Origin: Anaerolineales bacterium
GTDB lineage: Bacteria; Chloroflexota; Anaerolineae; Anaerolineales; JABWBV01
DNA: 64,000 bases
Assembly: GCA_020634875.1 (NCBI GenBank)
Contig: JACKAX010000015.1
Location: forward strand, 1-64,000
Direction of reading: 5' to 3'
Shown: positions 8,006 to 16,547 of the stretch, in pieces
Numbering within the stretch: position 1 is the first letter of the stretch
How the letters are laid out: every line of letters starts with the position of its first letter
Made by a program: the position numbers and the translations under genes
Notes under the pieces: model-generated
The model's input: only the letters and a program-made list of their open reading frames with translations
Told to the model about the DNA's origin: nothing
The model's database searches: none

Positions 8006-9640
8006 TTATTTCACAGGTTCCACCGCAATCAGCGAACTGATGTCGGAGAGGTCAAGTTTAGCTCCATCGGTTTTCCAACCCGTGAAGCGGTCGGTGCGAT
8101 AGGCCTGTACGCTTTGTTCGTAATACGGAATGATGTAGACCACATCATCGAAGACGATTTGTTGCATTTCCCAGATGAGTTGAATCCGTTTGTCTTTGTC
8201 AAGTTCGGTGGCTTGTTGGGTGAACAGGGCATCGTATTCCGGGTTGGCGTAGCCGGTTTCGCTGTTACCGGTGGGAATTTCGTCGGTCAGCATGACGCTG
8301 AGGAGGAAACCAGGGTCAGGGTCAGATCCCCAGCCCCAAAGGATGATGTCAAAGTCGAAAGAGGGGCAACAGACCGAGGTGAGAGCATCCGGGTCTAGGG
8401 GTTGAATTTCTACACCGACACCAACCTGTGCCCAACTTTCTTTCAAAATTTCGGATTCGCGTGGGGCGGTCGTGCTATCGTTGGGATAGCTCATGCGAAA
8501 GGTGAGGGGGCGACTCCCATCGGGCATATCGCGGATCCCATCGCCGTCTGCATCTTTATAACCGGCTTCGTCGAGGATTTGATTTGCCAGGCTGATGTCA
8601 AATGCATAATCTTGGATCGAGTCATTGTAAAATGCCCCTAATCCGTTCGGGATGAGGGTCAGGCCAGGATCACCCAACCCAAGCAATACCACATCTATGA
8701 TTTGTTTTTTGTCGGTGGCGTGGGCCAGGGCGAGGCGCACTTGTCGGTCAAGCAAAGCAGGGTGTCCCGTGCAGAGGCCATCATCCGGAGGGCAGTTTTC
8801 GGGGGCGACCTGGTTGAAAATAATGTCTGCTACACTGGGATAAAAAGAAGGGCCATTGACCACCTGGACATTAGATTCATTTCGTAACCCAATGACCGCG
8901 GTATTCGGCATTTCGGTAATCATATCTACTTGCCCGGTCTTGATCGCCTGGACCAGGGCGTCCTGGTTGGAAAACGTTTGGAAGACGATTTCATCCACTT
9001 TGGGGGGATTCAAATAATGGTCTTTGACAGCAGCCAAATGCACAAACTCGTTTTGTTTGTATTCGACCATTTTGAATGGGCCGGAGCCGATCATGTCGGT
9101 ATTTTCATATTCTGTGGGGTTGACGCTTTCCCAGATGTGTTTGGGCAGCACGTACAAGAAGATCAACTGACTTTCCATGTTGGGGATTGCTTCTGAGAGG
9201 GTGATCACGACCGTACTCGCGTCGGGGGCTTCTATGGTGTCAAAGTAACTTGTATAAACGTTCAGGTATGGGAAGTCCTCGTTATCTTTGTAGAAATTGT
9301 ATGAAAAAGCGATGTCTTCCGCAGTGAGCGGTTTGCCATCGTGAAACTTGATGCCATCGCGAATATGAAACGTCCAAATGGTGCCATCCTCGGAAACATC
9401 TACACTGTCGGCGAGTTCGAGCGAGTAAGTTCCATCGAGGCTGAGTTGGTACATCGAGTCATAAACCAGTTCAAAAATCGTATAAGCTTCAGAGAGAACC
9501 GCAGTTCCGGGGTTAAGGGTATCCGGGCTACCCGCCCACCCAACGTGAAGGGTCGAGGCGGTCGTTTGTTGTCCGCTGGAACAAGCCGTTAAAATGAGGC
9601 CTAGGGCGAGAATAAAAGGGATAAATTTGCGAAAATTCAT
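8006..9640 (-). CDS. dppA: Dipeptide-binding lipoprotein, DppA-like (SBP family 5)
   Basis: A 544-residue extracytoplasmic solute-binding protein. The signal peptide ends in a lipobox (LILTAC, Cys at residue 20), so it should be a membrane-anchored lipoprotein. The family-5 fold is shown by FHIRDGIKFHDGKPLTAEDI, LALAHATDKKQIIDVV and the terminal QVFxDDVVYIIPYYE-like region. AAGGAG lies eight bases before the ATG at 9640. It lies directly upstream of dppB, so it is the likely primary receptor of this transporter; the other binding protein at 10917-12641 is a diverged paralogue. Confidence 0.92.
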   Translation of the reverse strand: MNFRKFIPFILALGLILTACSSGQQTTASTLHVGWAGSPDTLNPGTAVLSEAYTIFELVYDSMYQLSLDGTYSLELADSVDVSEDGTIWTFHIRDGIKFHDGKPLTAEDIAFSYNFYKDNEDFPYLNVYTSYFDTIEAPDASTVVITLSEAIPNMESQLIFLYVLPKHIWESVNPTEYENTDMIGSGPFKMVEYKQNEFVHLAAVKDHYLNPPKVDEIVFQTFSNQDALVQAIKTGQVDMITEMPNTAVIGLRNESNVQVVNGPSFYPSVADIIFNQVAPENCPPDDGLCTGHPALLDRQVRLALAHATDKKQIIDVVLLGLGDPGLTLIPNGLGAFYNDSIQDYAFDISLANQILDEAGYKDADGDGIRDMPDGSRPLTFRMSYPNDSTTAPRESEILKESWAQVGVGVEIQPLDPDALTSVCCPSFDFDIILWGWGSDPDPGFLLSVMLTDEIPTGNSETGYANPEYDALFTQQATELDKDKRIQLIWEMQQIVFDDVVYIIPYYEQSVQAYRTDRFTGWKTDGAKLDLSDISSLIAVEPVK

Positions 9641-9735
9641 GAGGGGTCTCCTTTTTTTTTAGAGTAAAAGTTAAGCGCAGAATGCACAACACGGAAGCCG
9701 GTGAGGCTTGGTGGGAGAAGACGAGACGGTTTTTT

Positions 9736-9747
9736 ATCACCTCCTTT
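9736..9747 (-). promoter_or_regulatory. Unpaired perfect Shine-Dalgarno 12-mer
   Basis: The minus strand reads AAAGGAGGTGAT, an exact complement of the canonical 16S rRNA 3' end, overlapping the stop codon of the oxidase gene. No start codon with a real protein follows within normal spacing, and dppA has its own site 96 bases further on. Confidence 0.5.
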
Positions 9748-10910
9748 TAGATCATATAACTCCGCGGAGGGTTTTCCATCTTTAAGATGGGCCGGTCAAA
9801 CTTAAACGACGAAATATCTGTGGCTGTGTGGCCTTGTACAGCTAATTCCGCAAGGATTTTTCCAATGAGTGAGGCAAACTTGTACGCGTGCCCGGCTCCT
9901 ACCGCAAGAAACACGTTCGGATGACCAGGGATGTGGTCAATGACAAAATCTCGATCCGGGGTAAGCGTATACAGGCAGGTTTTCGTGTAAATTTGCGGAC
10001 CGAACATGTTGGGGATGTGTGCGCGGAGGAAGGATTCGGTACGTGCGAGAGTTTCTGGGTTCGGATTAAATGTTCGGGTTTGCGCGGTGGTCCGTTGCCC
10101 ACCGACATCTTGTCCGATCTTGGGACCGGGTTCGCCATAGGTTGGGAAACCGTAAAAGCAAGGTTCATCCATCCAAATCCAAATGGGGAAACGGTCTGGG
10201 CTGAAATCCGCAGTGCGCGTAGGGGCATAGTAGGTGACTTGTTCCTGGGTGATTTCCAGGGGTAGGTGCAGACCGAAGGGGGCAAGGGCGTGGTTTGTCC
10301 AGGCACCGGGTGAGAGGATCAATTTCTGACAGCGGAACGTTTTCCCACCCGCGACGAGTTCGATTTCTCCCGAGCGAGGGCGAATAGCGGTGATGGGGGC
10401 GTTGTCTTGGAAGGTGGCACCGTGGGCGAGAGCCATCCGTAGATGAGCGGCGTTCCCTTTCGCGGCGGGAGCGATGCCGCTTTCGGTTTGGTACAGGACG
10501 GTCGCTCCTTTAGGGAGAGTAAACTGAGGCCAACGAAACATGGTTTCGGCGGCGTTCAACGTTTCAAATGGAACGCCCACGGTTGTCATGCTTTCGGTAT
10601 AGTCGGAGATTGGAATGGCGGATCCAGGGGGAAAGATGTCCAAGCCACCGGTTTTGAGGATCAGGATTTCTTCGGCGTCTTCCTCAAGTGCGGCCCAGGC
10701 TTTATAGGCTTGTTTGGCAAATTCGATATACTGAGGGGTATGATAAGAGAGACGGATGATCCGCGAGTGATCTTGCGAGCCGCCGCGCACATGGCCAATT
10801 TCAAATTGTTCTAGCCCGAGTACATCTTTCTTTTGTCGGGCGAGCCAGTATAAGGCAGCAGTTCCCATCCCCCCTAGCCCCAGGACAAGATATTCGGCTT
10901 CATATTTCAA
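9747..10910 (-). CDS. Sarcosine-oxidase-like FAD-dependent amine oxidase
   Basis: A 387-residue flavoprotein of the monomeric sarcosine oxidase / N-methyltryptophan oxidase family. Seen: the N-terminal dinucleotide fold GLGGMGTAALYWLA, the GSQDHSRIIR motif and, near residue 311, TCLYTLTPDRDFVID, whose Cys matches the covalent flavin attachment site of the family. It likely oxidises an N-methyl or secondary amino acid to an imine with release of H2O2; the substrate is unknown. The start is TTG at 10910, six bases after the stop of the binding-protein gene, with AGGT just before. Its place inside the dpp block suggests it acts on imported amino acids or peptide products. Confidence 0.85.
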   Translation of the reverse strand: MKYEAEYLVLGLGGMGTAALYWLARQKKDVLGLEQFEIGHVRGGSQDHSRIIRLSYHTPQYIEFAKQAYKAWAALEEDAEEILILKTGGLDIFPPGSAIPISDYTESMTTVGVPFETLNAAETMFRWPQFTLPKGATVLYQTESGIAPAAKGNAAHLRMALAHGATFQDNAPITAIRPRSGEIELVAGGKTFRCQKLILSPGAWTNHALAPFGLHLPLEITQEQVTYYAPTRTADFSPDRFPIWIWMDEPCFYGFPTYGEPGPKIGQDVGGQRTTAQTRTFNPNPETLARTESFLRAHIPNMFGPQIYTKTCLYTLTPDRDFVIDHIPGHPNVFLAVGAGHAYKFASLIGKILAELAVQGHTATDISSFKFDRPILKMENPPRSYMI

Positions 10911-10916
10911 GGTGAC

Positions 10917-12641
10917 CTACTTGACAGGTTCGATTTGGGTGAGAGAGCTAAAATCTTCGAGTGCCAAATGGGTGGCATCGGTGATCCAGCCAGTAAATTG
11001 ATCTGAGCGATATGCCGCGACGGCTTCGGGGTAATACAATACCAGGGTTGCGGCTTGATCATGGATAATCCGTTGCATTTCCCAGAGAATTTCCAGGCGT
11101 TTGGTTGTGTCTATTTCTGTATGTTGAATGGCGTTCAGAATATCATAATCCGGGTCGGAAAATCCAGCCTCGTTATATCCCGAAGGAATTTTTGAAGTGC
11201 TAAAAATGTCAAAAATATCCCCTGGCTCGGGTTCTACGCTCCAACCCCAGAGAATTAAGTCGAAATCGAATGTTGGGCAACAAAGGTAGGTTAGTGGTTC
11301 GGCATCCATTTCGCGCACGATGAGTTCGATGCCAATCGCCTGCCACATCCTGTCTAATTCGGCGATGATCTGTTCGTAGTACACACTAGGGCCGGGATAG
11401 TACAGGCGGAAAGATAAAGGGCGTCCGGGGTCAGGGCTGTTTGTGGGCATTTCGCGAATGTGATCACCGTTGGTGTCTAGATATCCAGCCTGGTCGAGCT
11501 TATCGTTTGCCAGGGCAGGATCGTAAGCATAATCTTTTAACATGGGGTCAAAGAAGTGTTCTAATCCCAGGGGAATAATGGAAACGCCTGGGGTGCCACG
11601 TCCGTGCAGAGCTTGATTGATCAAAGTTACTTTATCCACTGCGTATGACATTGCCTCACGGACAGTTTGATCTCGGAGGGCAGGATGCCCAGAACACAGA
11701 GTCACGTTTATATCCTCCGGGGTGGAGGCAGGGGCCGAGTAGGAGGCGGTGGTAGGACAATCCTTCGGATTCAGTTGGTTAAACACAATTTCTTCGAAAC
11801 CCGAATAGAGCGGCTGCCCCGTGACCACTTCAATATTGGGCGTGTCTGCCAGCGAGGCCACTTCAAAATATGGCAGGGTATAAATGAGTTGGACATCGCC
11901 TGTTACAAGAGCCTCTTTGAGGGAAGTTTCATCAGGAAAATTGTAAAAAACGAGGTCGTCAATTTTTGGGGGGTAAGCATAATGATCCGGTACAGCTTTT
12001 AGATACACAAACGACTCAGGCGCATAAATCTCCATTTTGAAAGGCCCGCTCCCTATCATTTCCAGATTGTCAAAGGTGTCCAGTGCGTTTTCATACCGGT
12101 CCCAAATATGTTGAGGCAAAATATATAGGTTCGCGAGATGTCCCTCCATATTGGGAATCGGATCAGTCAACCGAATTTCCACAGTGGTCTCGTTCAGAGC
12201 ATTTACTTCGGGGAATTTCTTATATAGATTAAGCGAAAAGGCGACATCGCGCGCCGTTAGTGGAATATTATCGTGAAACTTGACTCCACTGCGAATCGTG
12301 AAGGTCCAGATATGCTGATTTGGAGAAACAAAGCTATTTTCAACAAGATCAGGAATGTATGTTCCATCTAGGGACAACCGGTAAAGGCTGGAGTACACCA
12401 GATCGAAAATATTGTAGGATGCGGACCATTGTGCAACGAATGGGTTGGGAGAATCCGGGCCGTTGAGCCATCCGATCCACAAGGCCGTTGGGCCAATGGG
12501 AAGAGATGGCCCATCTTGAACGGGTAGTAGGGTGGAAGCAGGCGCAGTTGTTGACTCAGGTGTTGGTTGGGAAGGTGGCGTGCAGGCTGTAAAAACCCAC
12601 AGGAAGGCAAGAATGATGAAAGATATTTTTCGATTAGTCAT
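10917..12641 (-). CDS. Peptide-binding lipoprotein, SBP family 5, second copy
   Basis: A 574-residue binding protein from the ATG at 12641; a longer frame upstream would put about 24 charged residues before the signal peptide. Signal peptide plus lipobox (WVFTAC), then a Pro/Thr/Ser linker. The body matches the DppA-like protein at 8006-9640 in many blocks (FHDNIPLTARDVAFSLNLY, MSYAVDKVTLINQAL, WEMQRIIHDQAATLVLYYPE), so the two are paralogues. It probably feeds the same DppB/DppCD/DppF transporter with a different ligand set. It contains an extra Pro/Ala/Ser insert (ASYSAPASTPEDINVTL) compared with its paralogue. Confidence 0.9.
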   Translation of the reverse strand: MTNRKISFIILAFLWVFTACTPPSQPTPESTTAPASTLLPVQDGPSLPIGPTALWIGWLNGPDSPNPFVAQWSASYNIFDLVYSSLYRLSLDGTYIPDLVENSFVSPNQHIWTFTIRSGVKFHDNIPLTARDVAFSLNLYKKFPEVNALNETTVEIRLTDPIPNMEGHLANLYILPQHIWDRYENALDTFDNLEMIGSGPFKMEIYAPESFVYLKAVPDHYAYPPKIDDLVFYNFPDETSLKEALVTGDVQLIYTLPYFEVASLADTPNIEVVTGQPLYSGFEEIVFNQLNPKDCPTTASYSAPASTPEDINVTLCSGHPALRDQTVREAMSYAVDKVTLINQALHGRGTPGVSIIPLGLEHFFDPMLKDYAYDPALANDKLDQAGYLDTNGDHIREMPTNSPDPGRPLSFRLYYPGPSVYYEQIIAELDRMWQAIGIELIVREMDAEPLTYLCCPTFDFDLILWGWSVEPEPGDIFDIFSTSKIPSGYNEAGFSDPDYDILNAIQHTEIDTTKRLEILWEMQRIIHDQAATLVLYYPEAVAAYRSDQFTGWITDATHLALEDFSSLTQIEPVK

Positions 12642-12761
12642 CGTTGAAAAATAGGGGTAGCGGGCTAATTGACTTTTCCATTTTAGCCTGATTTGAAAGC
12701 ACACGCAATTCAAAAGCTATGCGATAATGCCATAATATCAGAACGTTATTCAGGAGCAACG

Positions 12762-13865
12762 ATGTTTGAAAAAAAGCCTCATACCAGATTGCGCGATCTT
12801 GGGTTGACAATTGGACACCTTCCCCCCGGACCGCTGAACACGATTACCGATGTCCCTGGCGTTTGGGTAGGACAGACTACCATAATCGTGGATGACCCCC
12901 GCGTCGCTCGCACGGGGGTCACGATCATTTTGCCCCGCGAGGGTCGCATCTGGCAAGACCCTGCGTTTGCTGCGTACCACTCTTACAACGGGTGTGGGGA
13001 AATGACAGGCATGCACTGGATCGCCGAGTCTGGTTTGCTCACGACGCCCATCGCCATTACGAATACCGGGCAGGTAGGTACCGTTCACGAAGCCCTGGGC
13101 ATGTATGCTTTTCAGCACGGTCTGACTGAAGAATTTGAGTTGCCTGTGGTCGCAGAAACCTATGACGGATGGCTAAGTGACATGGCTGGGATGCACGTTA
13201 CGCGAGAGCATGTATTTCAAGCGTTGGAAAGTGCCCGCTCAGGACCTGTCGAAGAAGGGTGTGTGGGTGGAGGCACGGGGATGATTTGTCATGAATTCAA
13301 AGGGGGAATAGGAACTGCCTCGCGTTTGGTGGAAATTTCCGCGGGCACGTTCACCGTAGGGGTGCTGGTGCAGGCGAATTATGGGGCGCGGCGCGATTTG
13401 CGGCTCGACGGCATTCCGGTGGGGGAAGAAATTGGCCTGGACCAGATTCCATCGGGTTGGGACGATGCGGAAGAGGTCACCCCAACACCAGGTGAAGGAA
13501 GCATCATCATCATTGTGGCGACGGATGCACCGCTTTTGCCCTATCAGTGCAGGCGGTTGGCGCAACGTGCCACGACCGGGTTAGCCCGCACAGGTGGGTT
13601 TGGGTATAACGGGAGCGGGGATATTTTCCTTGCTTTTGCGACCGGTAACACCTTTAACCCCAAAACGATCAAGCCTGTCGCTTTGGAAATGCTCACGAAT
13701 GCCCAAATGAATCCGTTTTTTGTGGCAACGGCTGAAGCGGTGGAGGAAGCGATTTGGAACGCGCTCATTGCTGCAGAAACCACCACGGGTTACAAGGGGC
13801 GCAAGGCAATTGCTATTCCCCACGAAGAAGTGGTGCGAGTGTGGAAAAAATATCGAGGTATATAA
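12762..13865 (+). CDS. DmpA/BapA-type N-terminal nucleophile aminopeptidase
   Basis: A 367-residue protein of peptidase family S58 (DmpA / beta-aminopeptidase). The ATG at 12762 follows CAGGAGCAACG. Family features: TDVPGVWVGQTT near the N-terminus, GCVGGGTGM, and the self-cleavage site GEGS, with Ser247 as the expected new N-terminal nucleophile (the reference DmpA uses Ser250). The later block TTGLARTGGFGYNGSGDI is also typical. The enzyme would cleave N-terminal D-, L- or beta-amino acids from short peptides or amides. No signal peptide, so it is cytoplasmic and would act on imported peptides. It diverges from the dpp block and is followed without a gap by the next gene. Confidence 0.92.
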   Translation: MFEKKPHTRLRDLGLTIGHLPPGPLNTITDVPGVWVGQTTIIVDDPRVARTGVTIILPREGRIWQDPAFAAYHSYNGCGEMTGMHWIAESGLLTTPIAITNTGQVGTVHEALGMYAFQHGLTEEFELPVVAETYDGWLSDMAGMHVTREHVFQALESARSGPVEEGCVGGGTGMICHEFKGGIGTASRLVEISAGTFTVGVLVQANYGARRDLRLDGIPVGEEIGLDQIPSGWDDAEEVTPTPGEGSIIIIVATDAPLLPYQCRRLAQRATTGLARTGGFGYNGSGDIFLAFATGNTFNPKTIKPVALEMLTNAQMNPFFVATAEAVEEAIWNALIAAETTTGYKGRKAIAIPHEEVVRVWKKYRGI

Positions 13866-14744
13866 ATGAAAACCACGACGCTTCACGAGATTGAATGTAT
13901 CGAACTAGCCAACGCCTCGCTTAGCTTACTGGTTTCTCAAGCAGTTGGACCCCGTATCCTGAGTCTGCGCTATCAGGGTGGGGATAATCTGTTTGCTGAG
14001 ATACCTGACTTTACGATGGAGGTTCCAAGAGGAAGATTTCATTTTTACGGGGGACACCGGCTTTGGCGTGCTCCCGAAGATTTACACACCACGTATGTGC
14101 CGGATAATACGCCCTTAGAAGTGATTACGATGAACAACGGCGTGCGTGTGCTTCAGGTCGAACCGTTCACAGGTTTGCAAAAAGGGCTTCAAGTTGAACT
14201 CGATGAGGTTCGGCCAGTTGTAACCATTACCCATACTTTGACGAATTTATCTGATGCCCCGATGACGTTAGCAAACTGGGCGATCACCCAACTGAAACCG
14301 GGCGGGGTGGCGATTCTCCCTCATGCCACCGACGCGACCGGGTTCCTCCCCAACCGGCAGATCGCCCTCTGGCCGTACACCGATATCCGTAGTCCATACC
14401 TGACCTGGGGTAACCAGTACACGCTCGTTCACGCGGAGATGACTGAAGGCGCACTTAAGGTCGGGTTCCCGAACCCGCGCGGGTGGCTGGCCTACTGGCG
14501 GGAGGGAACGTTGTTCGTCAAACAGGCGGTGTTCAATCCTGAAGCGGAATATTATGATTTTGGCAGTTCGAGCGAGTGCTATTGCGGGAAGCTATTCTTA
14601 GAACTGGAAACCCTGTCCCCCATAAGCACGTTGGCTCCTGGTGAAGCGGCCAATCACGTTGAAACCTGGGCGGTGTTTGGCGATGTGGAAAAACCGGAAG
14701 ATGAAACAAGCGCGGCGCGGGTAGTAGAGCGGTTGGGATTGTAA
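13866..14744 (+). CDS. Galactose-mutarotase-like protein, DUF4380-like
   Basis: A 292-residue soluble beta-rich protein starting directly after the stop of the aminopeptidase gene, with GAGGT seven bases before the ATG. The region FYGGHRLWRAPEDLHTTYVPDN and the overall mutarotase-like pattern (LTNLSDAPMTLANWAITQLKPGG) resemble DUF4380-type proteins of the carbohydrate-binding/mutarotase superfamily. The catalytic role is unknown; a sugar epimerase-like or binding function is possible. Tight coupling to the aminopeptidase suggests joint expression rather than a proven shared pathway. Confidence 0.65.
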   Translation: MKTTTLHEIECIELANASLSLLVSQAVGPRILSLRYQGGDNLFAEIPDFTMEVPRGRFHFYGGHRLWRAPEDLHTTYVPDNTPLEVITMNNGVRVLQVEPFTGLQKGLQVELDEVRPVVTITHTLTNLSDAPMTLANWAITQLKPGGVAILPHATDATGFLPNRQIALWPYTDIRSPYLTWGNQYTLVHAEMTEGALKVGFPNPRGWLAYWREGTLFVKQAVFNPEAEYYDFGSSSECYCGKLFLELETLSPISTLAPGEAANHVETWAVFGDVEKPEDETSAARVVERLGL

Positions 14745-14749
14745 TTGAC

Positions 14750-14779
14750 TTGACTCAGGGGTTTTTTCATTGTTATAGT
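14750..14779 (+). promoter_or_regulatory. Sigma70-like promoter for the beta-helix genes
   Basis: TTGACT at 14750-14755, an 18-base spacer and TATAGT at 14774-14779. It lies 65 bases before the first beta-helix start and just after the preceding gene. Confidence 0.5.
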
Positions 14780-14844
14780 TGTTTATCATTTTGCCCCGCT
14801 TTTTCGGGGATTTCATTGGCGCTTGTTTTTTCGCAGGAGGCATC

Positions 14845-16509
14845 ATGGTTAAGCGTTTAGTTCTTCCCTTATTTTTTGCATCTTGTCTGCTTGGTATCTA
14901 TGTGTGGGCCGCCCGGTCTGCGGAGACGCCGCACGAAGGCGCGCTGATCTCCGTCAATACGAATAGCGGCGCGACAGGCGGCCCGGACTGCACGTTGCGC
15001 GATGCGATGACAACGGCAAATTCGGGGGTGAATACGGGCGGATGTTTGCTGGTAGGGAGTGGTTTGCCCATAACGATTTCCCTGGACGCCACCGGGCCTT
15101 ATACGTTGACTAATTCAGCAGGAACCTATCCGCCTTTTTCAGGCAATGGATTACCTTATGTCACCACCCAGATGGTTATTGAAGGGAATGGACAGAAAAT
15201 TGTGAAAAAGAGTCAAGTGCCCCCTCCTCCATTTCGGATATTTTTTGTGGCGCCGGAAGGGCATCTCATTCTAAGAAATCTGACCGTTCAAAATGGTCAA
15301 ACAGGGGGATACCACTTAGCGGACGCAGGGGGCGGAATCCTTAATATGGGATACCTGGAATTGCAAAATACTTCGGTCATTAGTAACAGTTCAGAATCAG
15401 CACCTGGAGGAGGCATTATGAATTTGATGTGGGATGAGACGATCACGCCGACCCTCATCCTAAAAGATAGTGAGGTAGGGTATAACCGTGGACAAGGAGC
15501 CATTGTTTCTGAGATGAATGGGCATGTGATGATTACAAATTCAAACATTCATCACAATTATGGTGTCGGTTTAAGAGTTGAATATGGGAGCGTTGACGTT
15601 GAAATAGTGGATAGCACTTTTGCAAATAATAGCGGGACCGTGGATTATCCATGTGGGGGCGGAATTTTTAGTTTTGCAAATGATTTTTCAATGATCAATT
15701 CGACGGTACGTGACAATACCACCTGCATATCAGAAGGAGGGGGCATCTTTGTATGGGGGGCGCATGTGCTCATCAAAGATAGCACGATTGCCAATAATGC
15801 AACGGTAGAATACGGCGGCTCGGGAGGCGGCCTTTATGGAGGAGGAAACTCCTTTCAAATGATCAACAGCACGATTAGCGGGAATGCTTCAGAATTGGAT
15901 GGGGGCGGGTTGTATTTGTTAGGGGCGGTGACTATCACCAATTCGACGATTAGCGGGAACAATGCAGTAGGTGAGGGGGACGGGATTTACCTGCGGCAAA
16001 ATAGTACCTTGACCCTGATCAACACCATCCTCACGAACCACCTGGATGACGATTGCGCGATCTACGGAACCATCCTGGGTGAAAATAACCTGATTGACAC
16101 CCTTTCCTGTGGGAATGATCCCTCCCTCCGTCTCATGCCCGTCACAAACTTTGACCCAAATCTGGCGGACAACGGCGGCCCAACCTGGACCCACGCCTTG
16201 TTGCCAGGCAGTAACGCCATTGACACCATTGGTTGCGAGCAGGCCCCTGAAGCCGACCAACGCGGCCTCCTCCGCCCGCAAGATGGCAATGGCGACGGGC
16301 AATTTTTATGTGATGTTGGTTCTTTTGAACTTGAGTCGGTCGCTACGCCAACGCCAACCTCCACGCTGACACCTACACCGTCTCAAACACCCACCATTAC
16401 CGTTACGCCTTCTCCAACGCAATCCCCAACGCCTACCCAAACAATGACCCCGGAACCGGAAAAACCCTTCTTTATCTTTTTCCCGATTCTCCTTCATTTG
16501 TCCCCATAA
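14845..16509 (+). CDS. Secreted right-handed beta-helix surface protein, copy 1
   Basis: A 554-residue protein from the ATG at 14845, which follows GCAGGAGG; the frame extends upstream but without a start signal. A signal peptide (residues 1-27, ending ...WAARSAET) is followed by a CTLRDAMTTAN block like the CSLREA segment of secreted Chloroflexota/Planctomycete proteins. Many NSTISGNxA-type parallel beta-helix turns follow, then a closing block (DQRGLLRPQDGNGDGQFLCDVGSFEL). A TPTPTSTLTPTPSQTP-rich linker leads to a hydrophobic end, FFIFFPILLHLSP. The likely role is a surface or extracellular adhesin or polysaccharide-binding protein. The downstream gene is a tandem duplicate. Confidence 0.85.
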   Translation: MVKRLVLPLFFASCLLGIYVWAARSAETPHEGALISVNTNSGATGGPDCTLRDAMTTANSGVNTGGCLLVGSGLPITISLDATGPYTLTNSAGTYPPFSGNGLPYVTTQMVIEGNGQKIVKKSQVPPPPFRIFFVAPEGHLILRNLTVQNGQTGGYHLADAGGGILNMGYLELQNTSVISNSSESAPGGGIMNLMWDETITPTLILKDSEVGYNRGQGAIVSEMNGHVMITNSNIHHNYGVGLRVEYGSVDVEIVDSTFANNSGTVDYPCGGGIFSFANDFSMINSTVRDNTTCISEGGGIFVWGAHVLIKDSTIANNATVEYGGSGGGLYGGGNSFQMINSTISGNASELDGGGLYLLGAVTITNSTISGNNAVGEGDGIYLRQNSTLTLINTILTNHLDDDCAIYGTILGENNLIDTLSCGNDPSLRLMPVTNFDPNLADNGGPTWTHALLPGSNAIDTIGCEQAPEADQRGLLRPQDGNGDGQFLCDVGSFELESVATPTPTSTLTPTPSQTPTITVTPSPTQSPTPTQTMTPEPEKPFFIFFPILLHLSP

Positions 16510-16547
16510 CGTACATACATCTCATTTTTTGCAATTTTGGAGTTACT

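Noticed and set aside
9528..9740. A 70-codon frame starting inside the perfect Shine-Dalgarno sequence.
   Set aside because: It overlaps the start of dppA in another frame and its start codon lies within the ribosome site itself.
9736..9750. A 16S rRNA 3' end fragment on the plus strand.
   Set aside because: Only twelve bases match; the flanks do not continue as rRNA.
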